A stretch of DNA of 64,000 bases from Massospora cicadina (GCA_022478985.1 JAKSZP010009638.1:1-64000); one strand, 5' to 3'. Counted from the first letter of the stretch, positions 23,395-34,899 are shown. Numbers and translations are program-made. Notes: generated from the letters alone by a model not told the origin.

Positions 23395-24124
23395 TGTTAC
23401 AATTTGGTTTGACTTAACATAGCCATTATTTTATATTTTATATTTTATATTTCTATATTTTATAAACTATAATTTTTATAGTTACTATAGTTACTTTTTT
23501 CCGCCGCCTGTGTTTATTGGAAGATTGATCCTTATCTATTTGCCGTCAGATATCTCTCCAGCATATACTAACCAGAATTCACTTCTACAAATTAATATAA
23601 TCCTAACCTCCCAAAAGAATAATTTTATCCTCTCTTCCTCTGGATAGTTAGTTTGCAAAAATAAGTTTCATTTATATCATTTGAATTTATTTAAATCCTT
23701 TTCACTGGATCAATCCTGAAAAACCCTGTCAATTAAGACCCTAAAATTGTACCTGAATTGGACATATGCACGCCAAGACGCTATTGAGGTTGAACAGATT
23801 ACCCCAAGATGTGCTCAACCTTAAACAAACAATGACTATGTTTCATAAAGCTTAATACCATAATGTCAGCAGACCATAAGGAGGAAACTAAAGAAGATTA
23901 AGGAGCAGAAATGAAAGCGGACTAATTTAAAGGCCAATTTATAAATTGGTTGGCCGCATACTGGAATAGAGGTTAGACTTAAAAACTTAAATCTAGTTAC
24001 CAAGTTTTATCCAAAGAACGCTGGATTGAATTTATTCCAGATTCAACTCCTCTGGAAGTGCACAACAATACTACAGCGGATTCAGGAGAACTTATAAACT
24101 ATAACAGCTTAGTTCTTAATCCAA
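23395..24124 (+). repeat. 3' LTR of gag-protease element, first part
   Basis: It aligns with 19085-19624 and 20611-20790. It is cut at 24124, and the remaining 102 bp resume at 32677. Confidence 0.78.
24109..24124. repeat. 16-bp target-site duplication, left
   Basis: TTAGTTCTTAATCCAA occurs here and perfectly at 32661-32676. It flanks the ORF1-only copy 2. A duplication this long is typical of target-primed (non-LTR) insertion. Confidence 0.85.
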
Positions 24125-24149
24125 AAATTTTCTTTCTGCTCAATCACAC

Positions 24150-24925
24150 AGTTGGATTTTTGGCTTAGGAAATGGCTCGCTGGTGCCTGATGCCCTAAAT
24201 CCAACAATATAAATCAGGGGCATTTTCACCACTGATAGGGAAATATTGATAAAAAATTATAAAAGTTTATATTATATTTTCTTAATAGGTGCCGCGCAGG
24301 GGTACAAGAGAGTTCATCTTTCAATATCCAACCAATCAGTATTTAAACTGTTTTATTGGTTGAGGGAAATTTGAGGATAGGCTTGGAATAGCTTAGATGC
24401 ATTTTGAATTAGGAAATATGGGATATGCTCCTATCAGATATTAGAAATTTGAGGTACTTTTTGGTAAAATGATATTTGGGATGGTTTTTTGGGGAAGAAT
24501 GCACCCATGTGGTAATGTATTGATGTATTTAAATTAATCACTGCTTGATAAAATACTTTCACCTTGGGGAACCTCCACCACGCCTATAAAAGGGGTGGTC
24601 CCCGCATAGGTGCTTGGAATGACCTGATTATGATTGGGGACATGCCTTCCAATGGTCACCCCATGGTCCATCGTGTGGTCAGAGTAATATGACCGCTAGT
24701 TTTTACATCAGTTGCCTGTGCAGGTTTCAAAATGGTGTTTCCAGATAATGGGGTTCCACTGAGAATTGGCCAGGGACTTTTAGCCAATATCCTCAAAAAT
24801 AGTTATTTTTATTTAGATTGCTTTTCAGTTTATCGCAAACTCTTAAATGGCTGACATTTCCCCGTTTAGACTGATTTCAACCCAAGACATTCTTCCTCTG
24901 CAGCTGAGAGGGCAAATATCAGACA
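24150..24925 (-). repeat. 3' LTR of Gypsy 24150-30732
   Basis: It matches 29953-30732 throughout, for example AAATCCAACAATATAAATCA and CAGCTGAGAGGGCAAAT near the two ends. Confidence 0.85.
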
Positions 24926-24935
24926 TCACCCCCTA
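24926..24935 (-). other. Polypurine tract
   Basis: The minus strand reads AGGGGGTGA directly before the 3' LTR. Confidence 0.55.
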
Positions 24936-25013
24936 ATAATGTTGTGGAGGGGAGAATAAGGTCAGAGGAAATGGCCATGTACCCAATTTATGTTAACTCT
25001 GGAGGCAAGGGAT

Positions 25014-26070
25014 TTATTGATTACTCATCCACTTATTTGTATGTGACTGAGAAAGGCCCTTCCCAGACATAACTGAGCTTTTCACTTCTTGGAGTGATTC
25101 AGTTATAGCTATAGAGCAATAAGTAAGATACTTGGAATGAGGGAAGAGGGGTCCTGAGCTCATTCGCAGCTTGTTCTTTGTAACAGTCTTAGCTAAGTTA
25201 GTCATGGCCTCTGATTGTAATTGGATGATGTGTTTGTCCAACTTTTTCATGGCTTGTTCTGGATTAGTCCTATTAGAGAAAATATCGTTGGCTAATAATG
25301 CTGGCACCCCAGGTTCTCGCCCATATAACACCCTTAAAGGGACATCTTGAGGATGTGATGGTATATAATTTGGTAGGCTATGAGGGCACTAGGAAAGTAG
25401 AGATCCCAGTGGAGAGGGTCTGAAGTGGCCATTTTGCGTAAAATCAAGACCAAGGTCCCATTTACTCTTTCTACCGCCCCATTTGTGGATGGGTTATAGG
25501 GTTCTGAGAAGAGTTGTTGAGCTCTCATAGAAGTGGCGAGGAGCTTTACCACTCATGAAGTAAAATTTTCCCATTATCACATAGGAGGACCTGGGAGCAC
25601 CCATGCCAGGTGAAGATGTACTGGTGTAAGAAGGTAGCCGTAGCTTTAGCAGTCTGAGCGGGAAGAGCCACAACTTCGACTCAATTGGTGAAATGATCAA
25701 TAACAACCAAGATATAGCGATTTCCACATGTAGTTTGAGGGAGAGGACTTATAACGTTAAACTTATGGTGTGGAAGGGTTGATGGGGCATCGTAAGTTGA
25801 TACTGATATTAGTTTTGAAGCTGGTTTGTTTCTTATAGGTCAGGCATGCATCTAAGACTTCAGTTATGGTCTTCATGATGCCCTCCCAATAGTACCAATC
25901 TTTATCCACTTGTAGGTTTTGCGTACTCCGCCATGCCCCATGATAGTATGAGACTCTAAAATGACAGGGACATGCTCGGATGGCCAGAGATAGGGCAACC
26001 AATTTACTCCTGATTTCTTGTATAATTTCCCATTATCTACTTTTGTGATGCAGGAGTGACAAGCGAGCAC
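25014..26070 (-). pseudogene. Gypsy integrase
   Basis: From 26070 downward: LACHSCITKVDNGKLYKKSG, then the zinc-binding ESHTIMGHGGVRKTYKWI. Later frames give the core, ending in FSEPYNPSTNGAVERVNGTL (25334-25552) with the catalytic glutamate of the DDE triad in VERVN. The final 105-residue frame (25331-25014), with LYGREPGVPALLAND, is the post-core region that often starts LYGR.P. Three or more frameshifts break it. There is no clear chromodomain before the LTR. Confidence 0.8.
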
Positions 26071-26189
26071 CTTCTGTACCGATTTATCTTAATCAGCCCA
26101 TGCGTCAGGAGTCATAAGGAGATCATGTAACCTCTCAGATTCACCGTTGTCTAAGCGAAGAACAGGAAGCCGTTTTAACCCATTTACAT

Positions 26190-26700
26190 CTAGTGGCGCG
26201 TTCCTGCCTGATGTTCAATGGTCATATCATAATGCTGTAGCTTCAGAGCCCAGTGATCCAGCCGCCTCATGAGGTCCTTCATATTCTGCAACAACTTCAT
26301 AGAGGCGTGGTCAGTGATTACTTTTAGGGAGTCTCATTTAGGAAGGGTCAGTAGTGTTTGACAGCAAGCAGGACAGCAAAACACTCCTTCTCCGTGACTC
26401 TGTAGTTACGCTCAGCTTTAGAAAGAATTTTACTGAAGTAAGATATGGGATGATCAAGTCCATTTTCATCCAGCTGGGCCAAGATAGCGCCAACAGCGTA
26501 ATTGGAGGCACCTATAAATAACATAAAAGGCTTGCCATAGTCAGGGTGACGTAGTATGAGCCTTTTTTGCAATAAGGCCTTCAGAGTCTTGAAGGCGGCC
26601 TGTTGTTCAGCGCCCCAATAGAAGGGGGTGTTCTTGGCCAAAAGACGTACAAGGGGCTCACTAAGCTGGGAGAACTTGGGAATGAACTGATGGTAATATC
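26190..26700 (-). pseudogene. Gypsy RNase H
   Basis: The frame 26848-26348 runs from RT connection into RNase H: FKTLKALLQKRLILRHPDYG, then FMLFIGASNYAVGAILAQLD, ISYFSKILSKAERNY and EKECFAVLLAVKHY. The first catalytic aspartate (usually D in F.DAS) is glycine here (FIGAS), so activity would be lost. It continues in shifted frame towards 26190. Confidence 0.82.
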
Positions 26701-27528
26701 TCATCATGCCCAAGAATACATTGATGTCACAAAGGGTTTTAGGAGTGTGCATCTTAGATATTGCTTCGACTTTATCTTGCACATTTTGTATCCCATCTTG
26801 GATTTGGAGTGTCCGAGGAAATCCAACTTCGTTTGGAAAAAAGTACATTTAGAGGGCTTCAGCTTTATGTTAGAGTCCCGCAAACATTGTAACACCTCCT
26901 TTAGGTGCGTGAGATGCTCGTTGAAGGTCTTGGAAAAGACTGTGATTTTATCAAGGTAGACTATCACACAGCTCAGCTTAAGGTCCTGGAGAATATTATC
27001 CATTGCCTGCTGAAAAGTAGCACGCGCATTTCACAACCCCTGAGGTAACTGAGTGGGTTGGAAGAAACCTTCGCTGCAGATAAGGGCACATTTCTCCTGA
27101 TCATGTGGAGAAAGATCCATCTGCCAATACCCAATAGTCAAATCCATGGCGGAGAAGTATTTAGACCAAGAGAGTTGGTCTAGAGCGTCATAAATGTGGG
27201 GGATAGGGTAGATGCTCTTCTTGGTAAGGGTATTCAGTTTACAGTAGTCCATCACTACCTGGTGACCTCCATTTTTATTCTTTATCAATAGGAGCGGAGA
27301 TGACCAAGGGCTTTGAGAAGGTACTAACAACCTAGCGTCCAACATCTGTTTGAGCTCCGTCCGCATCTGTAGCTCCTCAACTTTGGATTTGTGGAAGGGT
27401 TTGGAGCGGATGGGCTGAGCATCACCAACTTCAATGGTATGAGTCCGACCTTTCATGTGCCCATAGTCAGTATCAGATTTAGAGAAGATGTCGCTATAGG
27501 AATCTAGTAAGGTGTGGACTTTATCCAA
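26700..27528 (-). pseudogene. Gypsy reverse transcriptase, active site altered
   Basis: The frame 27528-27031 begins HTLLDSYSDIFSKSDTDYG and has QSPWSSPLLLIKNKNGG, MDYCKLNTLTKKSIYPIPHI and SKYFSAMDLTIGYWQMDL, all standard RT motifs, ending at FFQPTQLPQGL. A frame change near 27030 leads to the next frame, with IVYLDKITVFSKTFNEHL. There the YxDD box reads YLDK (lysine codon at 26947-26949). RT is therefore catalytically dead in this copy, though the fold is well preserved. Confidence 0.87.
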
Positions 27529-28037
27529 CTCAGCTGGGGTTAGTTCATCGGAGAATTGAACAGAGGGTAGGGTACATAAGGATTGGTGGCGGGTAACCCC
27601 ATATCCACCATAGATCCAATACAGTGAGCTTGCTTTATTTCCTCAAGGGATCAACATACCCCTTCCGATCTCTTGATGCTTTTTTACAACCATATTCTTC
27701 TTGGTAAGATTTCCTGGCAGAAGGTTGATAGGTCGTTGATAGTCAGGTTCAAGTACATCTAGCAAAACTAGGGCTCCAAATGACCTCATCAATGCTAGTT
27801 AAGTTCAGTAAGAAGTTATGAGTGATTTTTAAGGTAATCTTAGTATCAACTATCATTTGTTCACCCGCTTTAATTAAATCTTCTAAAGCATAGAACAGGA
27901 CACCCTCAAGGGTATCCACTGAGGGAGGAAAAACTTTGTATGCCATCCTGCTGTGGTGTAATGTAATGTTAAGGCGGAAGAGGGAAACTCAACGGTGCAA
28001 GCATAGTCTTTTTTGTTGAGCTCTTCATTTGTCAAAA

Positions 28038-28390
28038 TCAATGGACCTCATAGTTAAGCAAGGAGAGATAGCCCTGCTTCATGTTAATAATCCCTTCATA
28101 TTTGAGTATGAACTGGGTTCTGATGAGTAAATCATAGGTAATATTGGTCAAAGCCACTGCCGGAGCTTTAAGAGAAGCTTCCCAAAATGAATGGGCAGGG
28201 AAGAGACGCCCCAATGGCGCGAGTATTGTTTGACATGCAGTTCCAAACTCTTGGGTGTAGTTGAGTTTGGGAGCCAACTTAATTTTTATTTTTAAGCTTG
28301 GATGACACAACATTCACTGAGGACCCAGTGTCAAGGATAGCTTTAACCCGCACACCATTAATGTTGACCTCCACTTTAGTTAAAGCACCA
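28038..28390 (-). pseudogene. Gypsy retropepsin
   Basis: The minus strand encodes VEVNINGVRVKAILDTGSS, with the D-T-G active site at 28324-28332, followed by VNVVSSKL. The next frame (28313-28038) contains ALTNITYDLLIRTQFILKYE, the protease C-terminal segment (usually LLIGTDFL). Active-site residues are intact, but a frameshift lies between the halves. Confidence 0.78.
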
Positions 28391-29149
28391 CCCAAGGAGG
28401 GGGGGAAGAGCGAGAACCTCTTTTAGATGTAGAGTGGAGGCAAGTAATTTGGCCGTTTTGGGGTATTTCTCCTGGATAGTCTGCAGGGTATGAATGCACT
28501 GGGTAGATCGGAGACATGTGGCAGTGAGCTGGTCAGCATCACTGGCAGTGTCAATAATCTTAAGATCCTTTATCATCTGCTGAAGATAAATTTGACGAGG
28601 GACCTTAGACCAATTCATAATCTTTGGATTCAATCAATCAGGTACCTCCACTTCACCTGGGGCTTTTAAAACACAATGACTAACATCTTCATCACACCCT
28701 TCAAGCTCGTCATCAGAGGAATTATCAATTCAGGTTAGGGAGCCCATAAGAGGTGGGGTAGGTTTAGGACTTCCCTTATGGGGGGATAGGTCCTGGGGTC
28801 GCTCCTTAACTTTTGGAGGAGGAGTTGGAATTATCACAGCCCAAGTTTTGACCTTTGAGGTAGAGGGTTTTGATGCCTCATGGAGACAGGTTTCAAGCTA
28901 GAGTTAGTTGATTGAGAAGCTGAAGAGGATAGTACCTTGAGGGGGATGCTTTGACTTCAACAGCTATGGGTCGTTTGGTGGCGGTGTGCTTCTGTGAAAC
29001 AAATGGTGTAGCTAGCAGAACCTGAGAAAGGGGTTTGGGCTTAGGAGCCAGCTTTGGGACTACTTGAGAAAGCCTCTCTGAAGAAAAAGTTGAATAAGGC
29101 AAAGGAGCTATGGATTTCACCAGCTGCGTCTCTTGAATTGAAGATGAAA

Positions 29150-29911
29150 GGAGCACTCCCCCATCACTGCCATTACCAACTGATTATTGTTATGTGAAGA
29201 GGAGACAATGGGTTATGGCAGCTCCGTAGGAGCCGGTTATCAGAGGGAAACAGCCGTAGTAGATGCTACATGGACCGGCGTAGGATCTTGGATCATAGCT
29301 CCTTGTTTAGGGTCACATTTATAGATATTTGCAACTGCTAATAAAGCCTCCTTGATATCTCGTATAATATTAAACGTGCGCCTTACAGAAGAGAGATGCA
29401 TTTCCAAGAAGAGATGAGATGCCAAGCCAGTTAAGATAACTGCAATTGCACTTCAAGAGGGAGCATTTGTTCAATCAACAAAAGTTGAGCTTTATTAATG
29501 AAGCGTTCAACAAACGAGGTGATAAATTTATCATCTTGCAAACTAAGGCACATAAAGGCCTGTTTTAGTCGCTAAAACTTTTCTTAGAACCAAATTCATC
29601 AAGATGTGCTTGCTTAACCTCTGCCCAAGTACTGAGGTTGACCATGGTGGGGACTATTCTTTCTTGTGCTATTCAATTTAGGCAAGGAAGAATGAACCGA
29701 ATTTTTTTTGCTGGTCCGTGGCTCCTTCCATCATAGATTCATACATATATAGGAAGGAGGCAATACTGCCCTCACCAGGTATGAACTTGTCTCGCAGAAG
29801 GAATTTTCTTATACTAGAGTATTGTAGTGAGTGCTGCTCAAGCCGTTTAAGGCGAGACAGAGCACTAGCTAGCTGGAGTTCAAAGGAGGCTAGCTTAGGG
29901 TTCATTTCCAC
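29150..29911 (-). pseudogene. Gypsy gag
   Basis: The first frame (29911-29678) starts MEMNPKLASFELQLASALSR and contains RDKFIPGEGSIASFLYMYES and WATDQQK-like sequence, the coiled N-terminal and capsid entry of Gypsy gag. Later frames (29425-29240, 29156-28893) are proline/serine/lysine-rich linker. No zinc knuckle is legible. The start lies just inside the primer-binding site, as expected. Confidence 0.65.
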
Positions 29912-29931
29912 CGTTTTTGTGGCGAACAGGC

Positions 29932-29950
29932 TCCCCTATAGCGAGCACCA
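29932..29950 (-). promoter_or_regulatory. Primer-binding site
   Basis: The minus strand reads TGGTGCTCGCTATAGGGGA, two bases after the 5' LTR. This is the best-preserved example of the site shared in this window. Confidence 0.75.
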
Positions 29951-29952
29951 CT

Positions 29953-30732
29953 TGTTGAATTTTTTTGGTTTGGGAATCAGCTCACTGGTGCTTGCTTTTT
30001 TAAATCCAACAATATAAATCAGGGGCGTTTTTCACCACTGATTAGGAAATAATTAAATAATTATAAAAGTTTTAAATTATAGCTTTTGATAACTGCTGCA
30101 CGGGGTAAAAGAGAGTCAATCCCCAAAATATCCAACCAATAAGTATTTAAACTGTTTTGCTGGTTGGGGGGAATTTTAGGATAGGCTCAGAATAGCTTAG
30201 ATGCATTCCTAAAAAGGAAATATGGGATATTCTTTTATAAGATAAAAGGAAATTTGAGATTTTTTGGCAACACAATATTTGGGATGGGGTTTTGGGGAAG
30301 AATGCACCCATGTGGTAATGTCTTAGTGTATTTCAACCAATCACCACTTGATAAAATACTTTAACCTTGGGGGACCTACGCCACGCCTTTAAAAGGGGGT
30401 TGTACCCGCATAGGTGCTTGTAAGGACCTGATTGCGATTGGGGACATGCCTTCTAATGGTCGCCCCATGGTCAGTCATGTGGTTGGAGTAATCCAACTGC
30501 TAGATTTTATGTTAGTTGCCCATACAGGTTTCAAAATGGGGTTTACCCAATTAACGGGTTCCACTAAGAATCAGCCAGGGTCTTTTGGACAATATCCTCA
30601 AAATCATCATTATTTTTATATAAATCACTTTTTGGTTTATCGCAAACTCTTAAATGGCTGTCATTTCCCCTTTTAGGCTGATTTTGACCTAAGATATTCT
30701 TCCTCTGTAGCTGAGAGGGCAAATTTCCAACA
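29953..30732 (-). repeat. 5' LTR of Gypsy 24150-30732
   Basis: It starts TGTTGAAT and ends CCAACA on the plus strand, and is the sister of 24150-24925. Confidence 0.87.
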
Positions 30733-30789
30733 CTCACTTCAAGCGAATTTTATTAAGAAAAACAATTTAATTTTCTACTGCTGTCTGGC

Positions 30790-31650
30790 CATGCTCATTT
30801 TACAAAAAAATTTTGTGGATCCAACGCCTGCTGCTCCAAAGTGGGATAGCAGTGCTCCACCGCCTAGCATTTTCCGCCCTGTGGGAAAATGCATTTGCAC
30901 AGGGTCAAATAGCCCACCATTTTCTTCAAGCTGATTTGTCCCCCATGGGACTTAGCACTCCACCTGGTGCAAATCCACCCTTCTTGCCCTCATCCTCTCG
31001 CCCTCCCTCATCCCAACTTCTACTTTTTGCCTAAGAGTCGACTATGGGCATTTGTTCCCATATGCTGATAAGGCAATTACCAAAGTAGCCATGGTTGCAT
31101 TTGCATTGAATGGCTTTATCAATTTCTGCCCATTTAAGGGCTCTCTGATGTTGACTTCTAAATGGAGGAGGATGCTGCAGCAGTGGCTTCTACTCCCCTT
31201 ATTTACAAAAATACTTCTATCCCTACCACCCAAACTCACCTTCCTTCAGACACCACATTGGTGTTGTCCTTCCCATCCCTCCCATTTCACCTACTACCCC
31301 AGTTGTTATATGACCAGTTAATGGCGGGGCTTCTGACTTATGGGACACAGCCCAACCTTGTCTTCGACGCTCCTTATGGAGAAGAGCGCCTTGATGCACC
31401 TCACGCCACTGCCAGCATAATCCCAAACCACCCTTCCATAGCCCAACAAATCCCCCATGCTTGTATTGCCACAGCACCTGAGCATTTCTTTTGCGCTTGG
31501 GTGAATAATGGTTGTCAAATTTGTCCCCTCTACTTCAGACTTGACCATTCCAAGAAATTCTTCCCCCCAAGCCACTTCCTCTGTGGTGGCCTCTGAGTCA
31601 TATTTGGCGGATTCTGAATGGTGGAGTTTTGATGCCCTCTCCCACTCAAA
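30790..31650 (+). pseudogene. ORF1-like protein of copy 2
   Basis: Segments in order are PKWDSSAPPPSIFRPVGKC (about 30830-30900), VDYGHLFPYADKAITKVAMV (31038-31100), then the 144-codon frame 31162-31596. That frame has DTTLVLSFPSLPFHLLPQLL and LVFDAPYGEERLDAPHAT (RRM-like), and GCQICPLYFRLDHSKKF (knuckle). Compared with copy 3 (CPTCFDLDYSKHSC) the ancestral knuckle is inferred to be a canonical C-x2-C-x4-H-x4-C. Here the second and last cysteines have become tyrosine and phenylalanine. It probably bound RNA. Confidence 0.6.
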
Positions 31651-32640
31651 GTTTCCTGTTTGATAGGCCAGAGTGAGAAATTGGCCTCCACCAAACCAAC
31701 CCACACTATCCAACTCAATTTCACGCACAGAAATCAGAAACAGGTCTGGACCACCATTCAAACCAAGCAGCCTATTTAACTTCTGCCCACCCAAACTTTT
31801 CATTTACTATTCCTGTGAACCAAAATACATGGGAATTATTGGCTGAGATTGATGAATCTGGTAACGTTGTCACCAATGAGGACTCCAGTGAACCTCTCAT
31901 CTTGTTTGATTGTGTTTAAGCCAAATTTTACAATTCTGATTTTGACAAATCCCCAACCCCTAAGCGGTTCACTCCTAATTCAATGCCATCCCCTACCAAA
32001 GTGACCACCAGCTCACCTTAGCAGCAGTGGCCTCCCCCCATTGCCCAATCCTATGCAAAGCAGTAGCCCAATCCATTTCTCAATTCTACCTTGGGCTGAG
32101 CATAGTAGAGTCCCCCTGATTTCCCCAAAACAGCACATGAAGAAATAACCAAATTGGCCACTGAAGCCACTAATGCGGTCATGCAGGTGGCCCATTTATC
32201 AGAATTTGAACCTTCTGAAAAAATAACCTGACAAAGTCTCACCAAATTTTCCACCTTCCCAAAGCCCACATTCAAGCTGAACATCAAGTAGCATAATTTG
32301 TTGAAGTTGTCTATCAAGCTGATCTTGAGGAAAGTAACCAACTTTTTGTCCACCTACACCCCCACCACGCTGATGCCCCCACACCCTGGCTCTCCACTTT
32401 TGTCCTTTTCTACAACTTCAATGAGGATGACCAGCCGAATATGTCTGGTGAAGCGCTGCCTGACCCCCCTCACCCTCTGCCATGGTGGGTTGTAGTATTC
32501 CGCTCACCTCCTGGTTGGAGCTCTATTTTGTTTTTGGCTTTTTATTTTGGTTGGTTTTTGGTTTTGATTTGTTCAATTCTTTCGTTTGGTTCTTTTGCTC
32601 ATTGAGTATTAGTAATGTCCATCCCCTGGTCAGCGTACTT
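31651..32640 (+). pseudogene. Copy 2 linker and hydrophobic C-terminus
   Basis: A low-complexity, proline/threonine/serine-rich region (31680-32100) is followed by VLFYNFNEDDQPNMSGEALP, then DPPHPLPWWVVVFRSPPGWS and a hydrophobic run ending near 32590. The PDPP-PLP-W and PPG order is shared with copies 1 and 3, at matching distance from the 3' end. Frameshifts and stops are present. Function is unknown. Confidence 0.5.
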
Positions 32641-32660
32641 CAAAGAAATTAAACTTAAAA

Positions 32661-32676
32661 TTAGTTCTTAATCCAA
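32661..32676. repeat. 16-bp target-site duplication, right
   Basis: TTAGTTCTTAATCCAA, identical to 24109-24124. Confidence 0.85.
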
Positions 32677-32778
32677 TTTTTACATTTATATTTTAGTATA
32701 TGTAAACATATCTTTATACATGTTTGAGTGCAATATTACCTTATCCAAACTCGCCCAGTTGCGAGCTCAAATGAAACA
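32677..32778 (+). repeat. 3' LTR of gag-protease element, last part
   Basis: It continues the LTR interrupted at 24124 and aligns with 20790-20880 (CCAAACTCGCC...GTTGC). It ends ACA at 32778, followed by GCGAC, the diverged partner of GCAAC at 19080-19084. Confidence 0.75.
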
Positions 32779-32783
32779 GCGAC

Positions 32784-33481
32784 TTTAGCATTATAGCCTG
32801 GTGGGTTGTTGCCTTAGGACATAAAAGAATAGGCAGACTTCTTAGATTCATGCAAACAAAAGCAATATTTTAATAAAGATTTCAGCTTTAAATACAACAG
32901 AAAACCACACAAAACAACCACATTGATGTCTTTAATTGACCATGCATTAGAATAAGAAATTTTTCATCTAACTAGAAGCAGTCATATGCAAGAAAAATCT
33001 CGGAGTTCTCTTTGTGAACCTCAAGGGTGAGCTCACAGTTGAATGATGGGTTGCTAGTGGATTAAACCATTCAATTGTTGTATACACCAATGACATACTT
33101 AAAGGTTTTAAACTGTCAGAGCTTGTTGCCTAAAATCCTGAGGACCTTCTTGTGTATGGTGAGGTAAGTGTTGAGGACTAGTTGGCGTATAGGATCTTAG
33201 AATGTATACTCTGAGATTAACCAACTTTGAGTTGCTGAAATGCAACTGGATACCACCTCAAAGTTCAGAAAAATAGTATTAGGTGTAAAACTCCCATTGA
33301 AGAGTAAAATTTGCCTAGTTCTATGATCCCAGCCTCCATGTACCTTACTACATTGTAATGGTCATTAGCATCAGAGAAAAGTCGCGATTTACCAATTGAA
33401 AGTTTGGTTCTTAATGTATAAATTGAGAAGCCTACAATGCAATTTCCGGAAATCAGAAGGTCAGAAAGATTACATGACTTT
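32784..33481. other. Spacer between the two nested towers
   Basis: A 91-codon minus-strand frame (33540-33265) runs from the neighbouring LTR into this spacer, with no family I recognise. This is presumably the pre-insertion DNA shared by both towers. Confidence 0.4.
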
Positions 33482-33825
33482 TGAAATTGGCGCTGTGGCG
33501 TCGTTTTTAGGTTCATAGATTTTAACTCACAAAAGTACAAGATACTTTTTGATGACAGCTATTTATGTAAAAACTCCACAAAAAATCCATTATCAGGATA
33601 GGGTTTTTACTTAACCAACAAAAAACACAACGTAATATGTAATATTGAATTGGCTTAAGGGTTCACTCAAGTATTTTCTCAATTGTTAGATTTTCAGGCT
33701 ATGTAGGAAAAGGTCTTCTTTATATAAGCAATCCCTCTTAGAAATTCTCTTTTTACCAGAAGTCTTATTGGTGCCTTTCAGGGTTACTAAACAGCCATTA
33801 AGAGTGGTAGACTAAGGTTGTAACA
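33482..33825 (-). repeat. 3' LTR of outermost Gypsy
   Basis: It pairs with 62423-62767. Shared landmarks are GGCGTC near the start, TTAACCAACAAA in the middle and AGAGTGGTAGACTAA at the end. Confidence 0.7.
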
Positions 33826-34899
33826 TTTATATTAGGCTAAGAAAGAGATTTGCTAGGGATTTGGGAATTTTTTAGAATAGAGAAACATGTTAATTGCATT
33901 CAAGATACTGATAGATAGATGTAAAAAAAGAAACCCTATTAACAATTGATTTACGCTTATAGATCAATGTATGATATTAAAATCAAATTAATATAATAAG
34001 TGATAAAACAACCAGGGCCACAGCTTTGGTGATTAGTAAATTAAGGGAACAAAAATTGCGTTAGTGAGGATTAAAGATTTGATCTGCCTTTTAATTCTTA
34101 GTGAAAAAGGGCCTTGGCGGATTTACCAATAGTAATTTAATACAACATTGACAACTAATTATATAAATAGGGGGCTGCGTGAAAAGATAAGTATGAAGAA
34201 CTGATCAAACCTCTATTTAATTAAGAAAGTACTAAATTTTATAGATAATAAGCAATATCACAGATGGTTGGTCAAACCAATTGCAACGAATACCCCCACT
34301 TGACCATACATCAAAGAACAAAGATGAGTGGGGATCAACTATTTATTTGAAAACCAGTGGCTGTTAGACATAACGCTACTGATATCTCTTCAGTAATTTA
34401 GTGTGCACTCAGAAAATAAGATGACCTTTATTGGGATTTTCAGAGTGTAGGCATTCATAGAAGAATTAATGATCTCAAAATGCCCTTTTTATATGTGTCT
34501 CAGTTTAGTCCATTTAAAATTATCATTAAGTAAAAAAATTAATACCTCTACAGCAAAGTGGGGTAAAGGTCGCCAGTATCTGTTATTATGGTTACGAGAC
34601 TTTACCTTCTAAGTCAGTGCTAGAGTAGGCCGCGCTTTATAGCCTAATTAGAGTCTAAGTCAGATGTCATAAATACTTAAAAGGGCTTATATGCTATTGG
34701 TTGTTATAGAGTATTATATCAGAGGAAGCGCAAAGTGCTTCCCATTAAGTAAGGCAAACGGGAAGAGCCCCAATGCCAAGTGAAAAGAGATATTATAGGT
34801 AAAAATGGCAAAAGCAAGAAAAGGTTTCAGCTAGACGCCTTGGACGTAATTATCTTCCAAAGAATACTAACAAGAGTAGCATTTACTAGTTCCATAGTG

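Larger units (their letters stand above)
24150..30732 (-). mobile_element. Complete minus-strand Ty3/Gypsy element
   Basis: LTRs of 776 and 780 bp (24150-24925; 29953-30732) flank gag, protease, RT, RNase H and integrase in standard order on the minus strand. A primer-binding site (29932-29950) and polypurine tract (24926-24935) sit at the right ends. The flanks CACAC (24145-24149) and CTCAC (30733-30737) form a target duplication with one mismatch. The first LTR base at 24150 is A where its sister has T. All ORFs are broken, and the RT catalytic pair is altered. Confidence 0.88.
24125..32660 (+). mobile_element. ORF1-only LINE-like element, copy 2 (split by Gypsy)
   Basis: It is bounded by a perfect 16-bp duplication and ends in an A-rich 3' terminus (AAAGAAATTAAACTTAAAA). 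Its own DNA is 24125-24149 plus about 30738-32660, roughly 1.95 kb. It encodes an RRM-like segment, a CCHC-like knuckle and a proline-rich then hydrophobic C-terminus, with no endonuclease or RT. This resembles the organisation of mammalian HAL1 half-LINEs, although common descent with them is not implied. A Gypsy inserted 25 bp from its 5' end. Confidence 0.75.
19085..32778 (+). mobile_element. Non-autonomous gag-protease LTR element, split by nested insertions
   Basis: LTRs begin TGTTGCG (19085) and TGTTACA (23395). A 5-bp duplication, GCAAC at 19080-19084 and GCGAC at 32779-32783, brackets the outermost ends. The native internal part is only about 2.5 kb (20881-23394). It holds a primer-binding site, gag, retropepsin and a polypurine tract, with no RT, RNase H or integrase motif that I can find. 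The 3' LTR is interrupted between 24124 and 32677 by an ORF1-only LINE-like copy with its own target duplication. It presumably depended on Gypsy relatives in trans. Confidence 0.78.
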
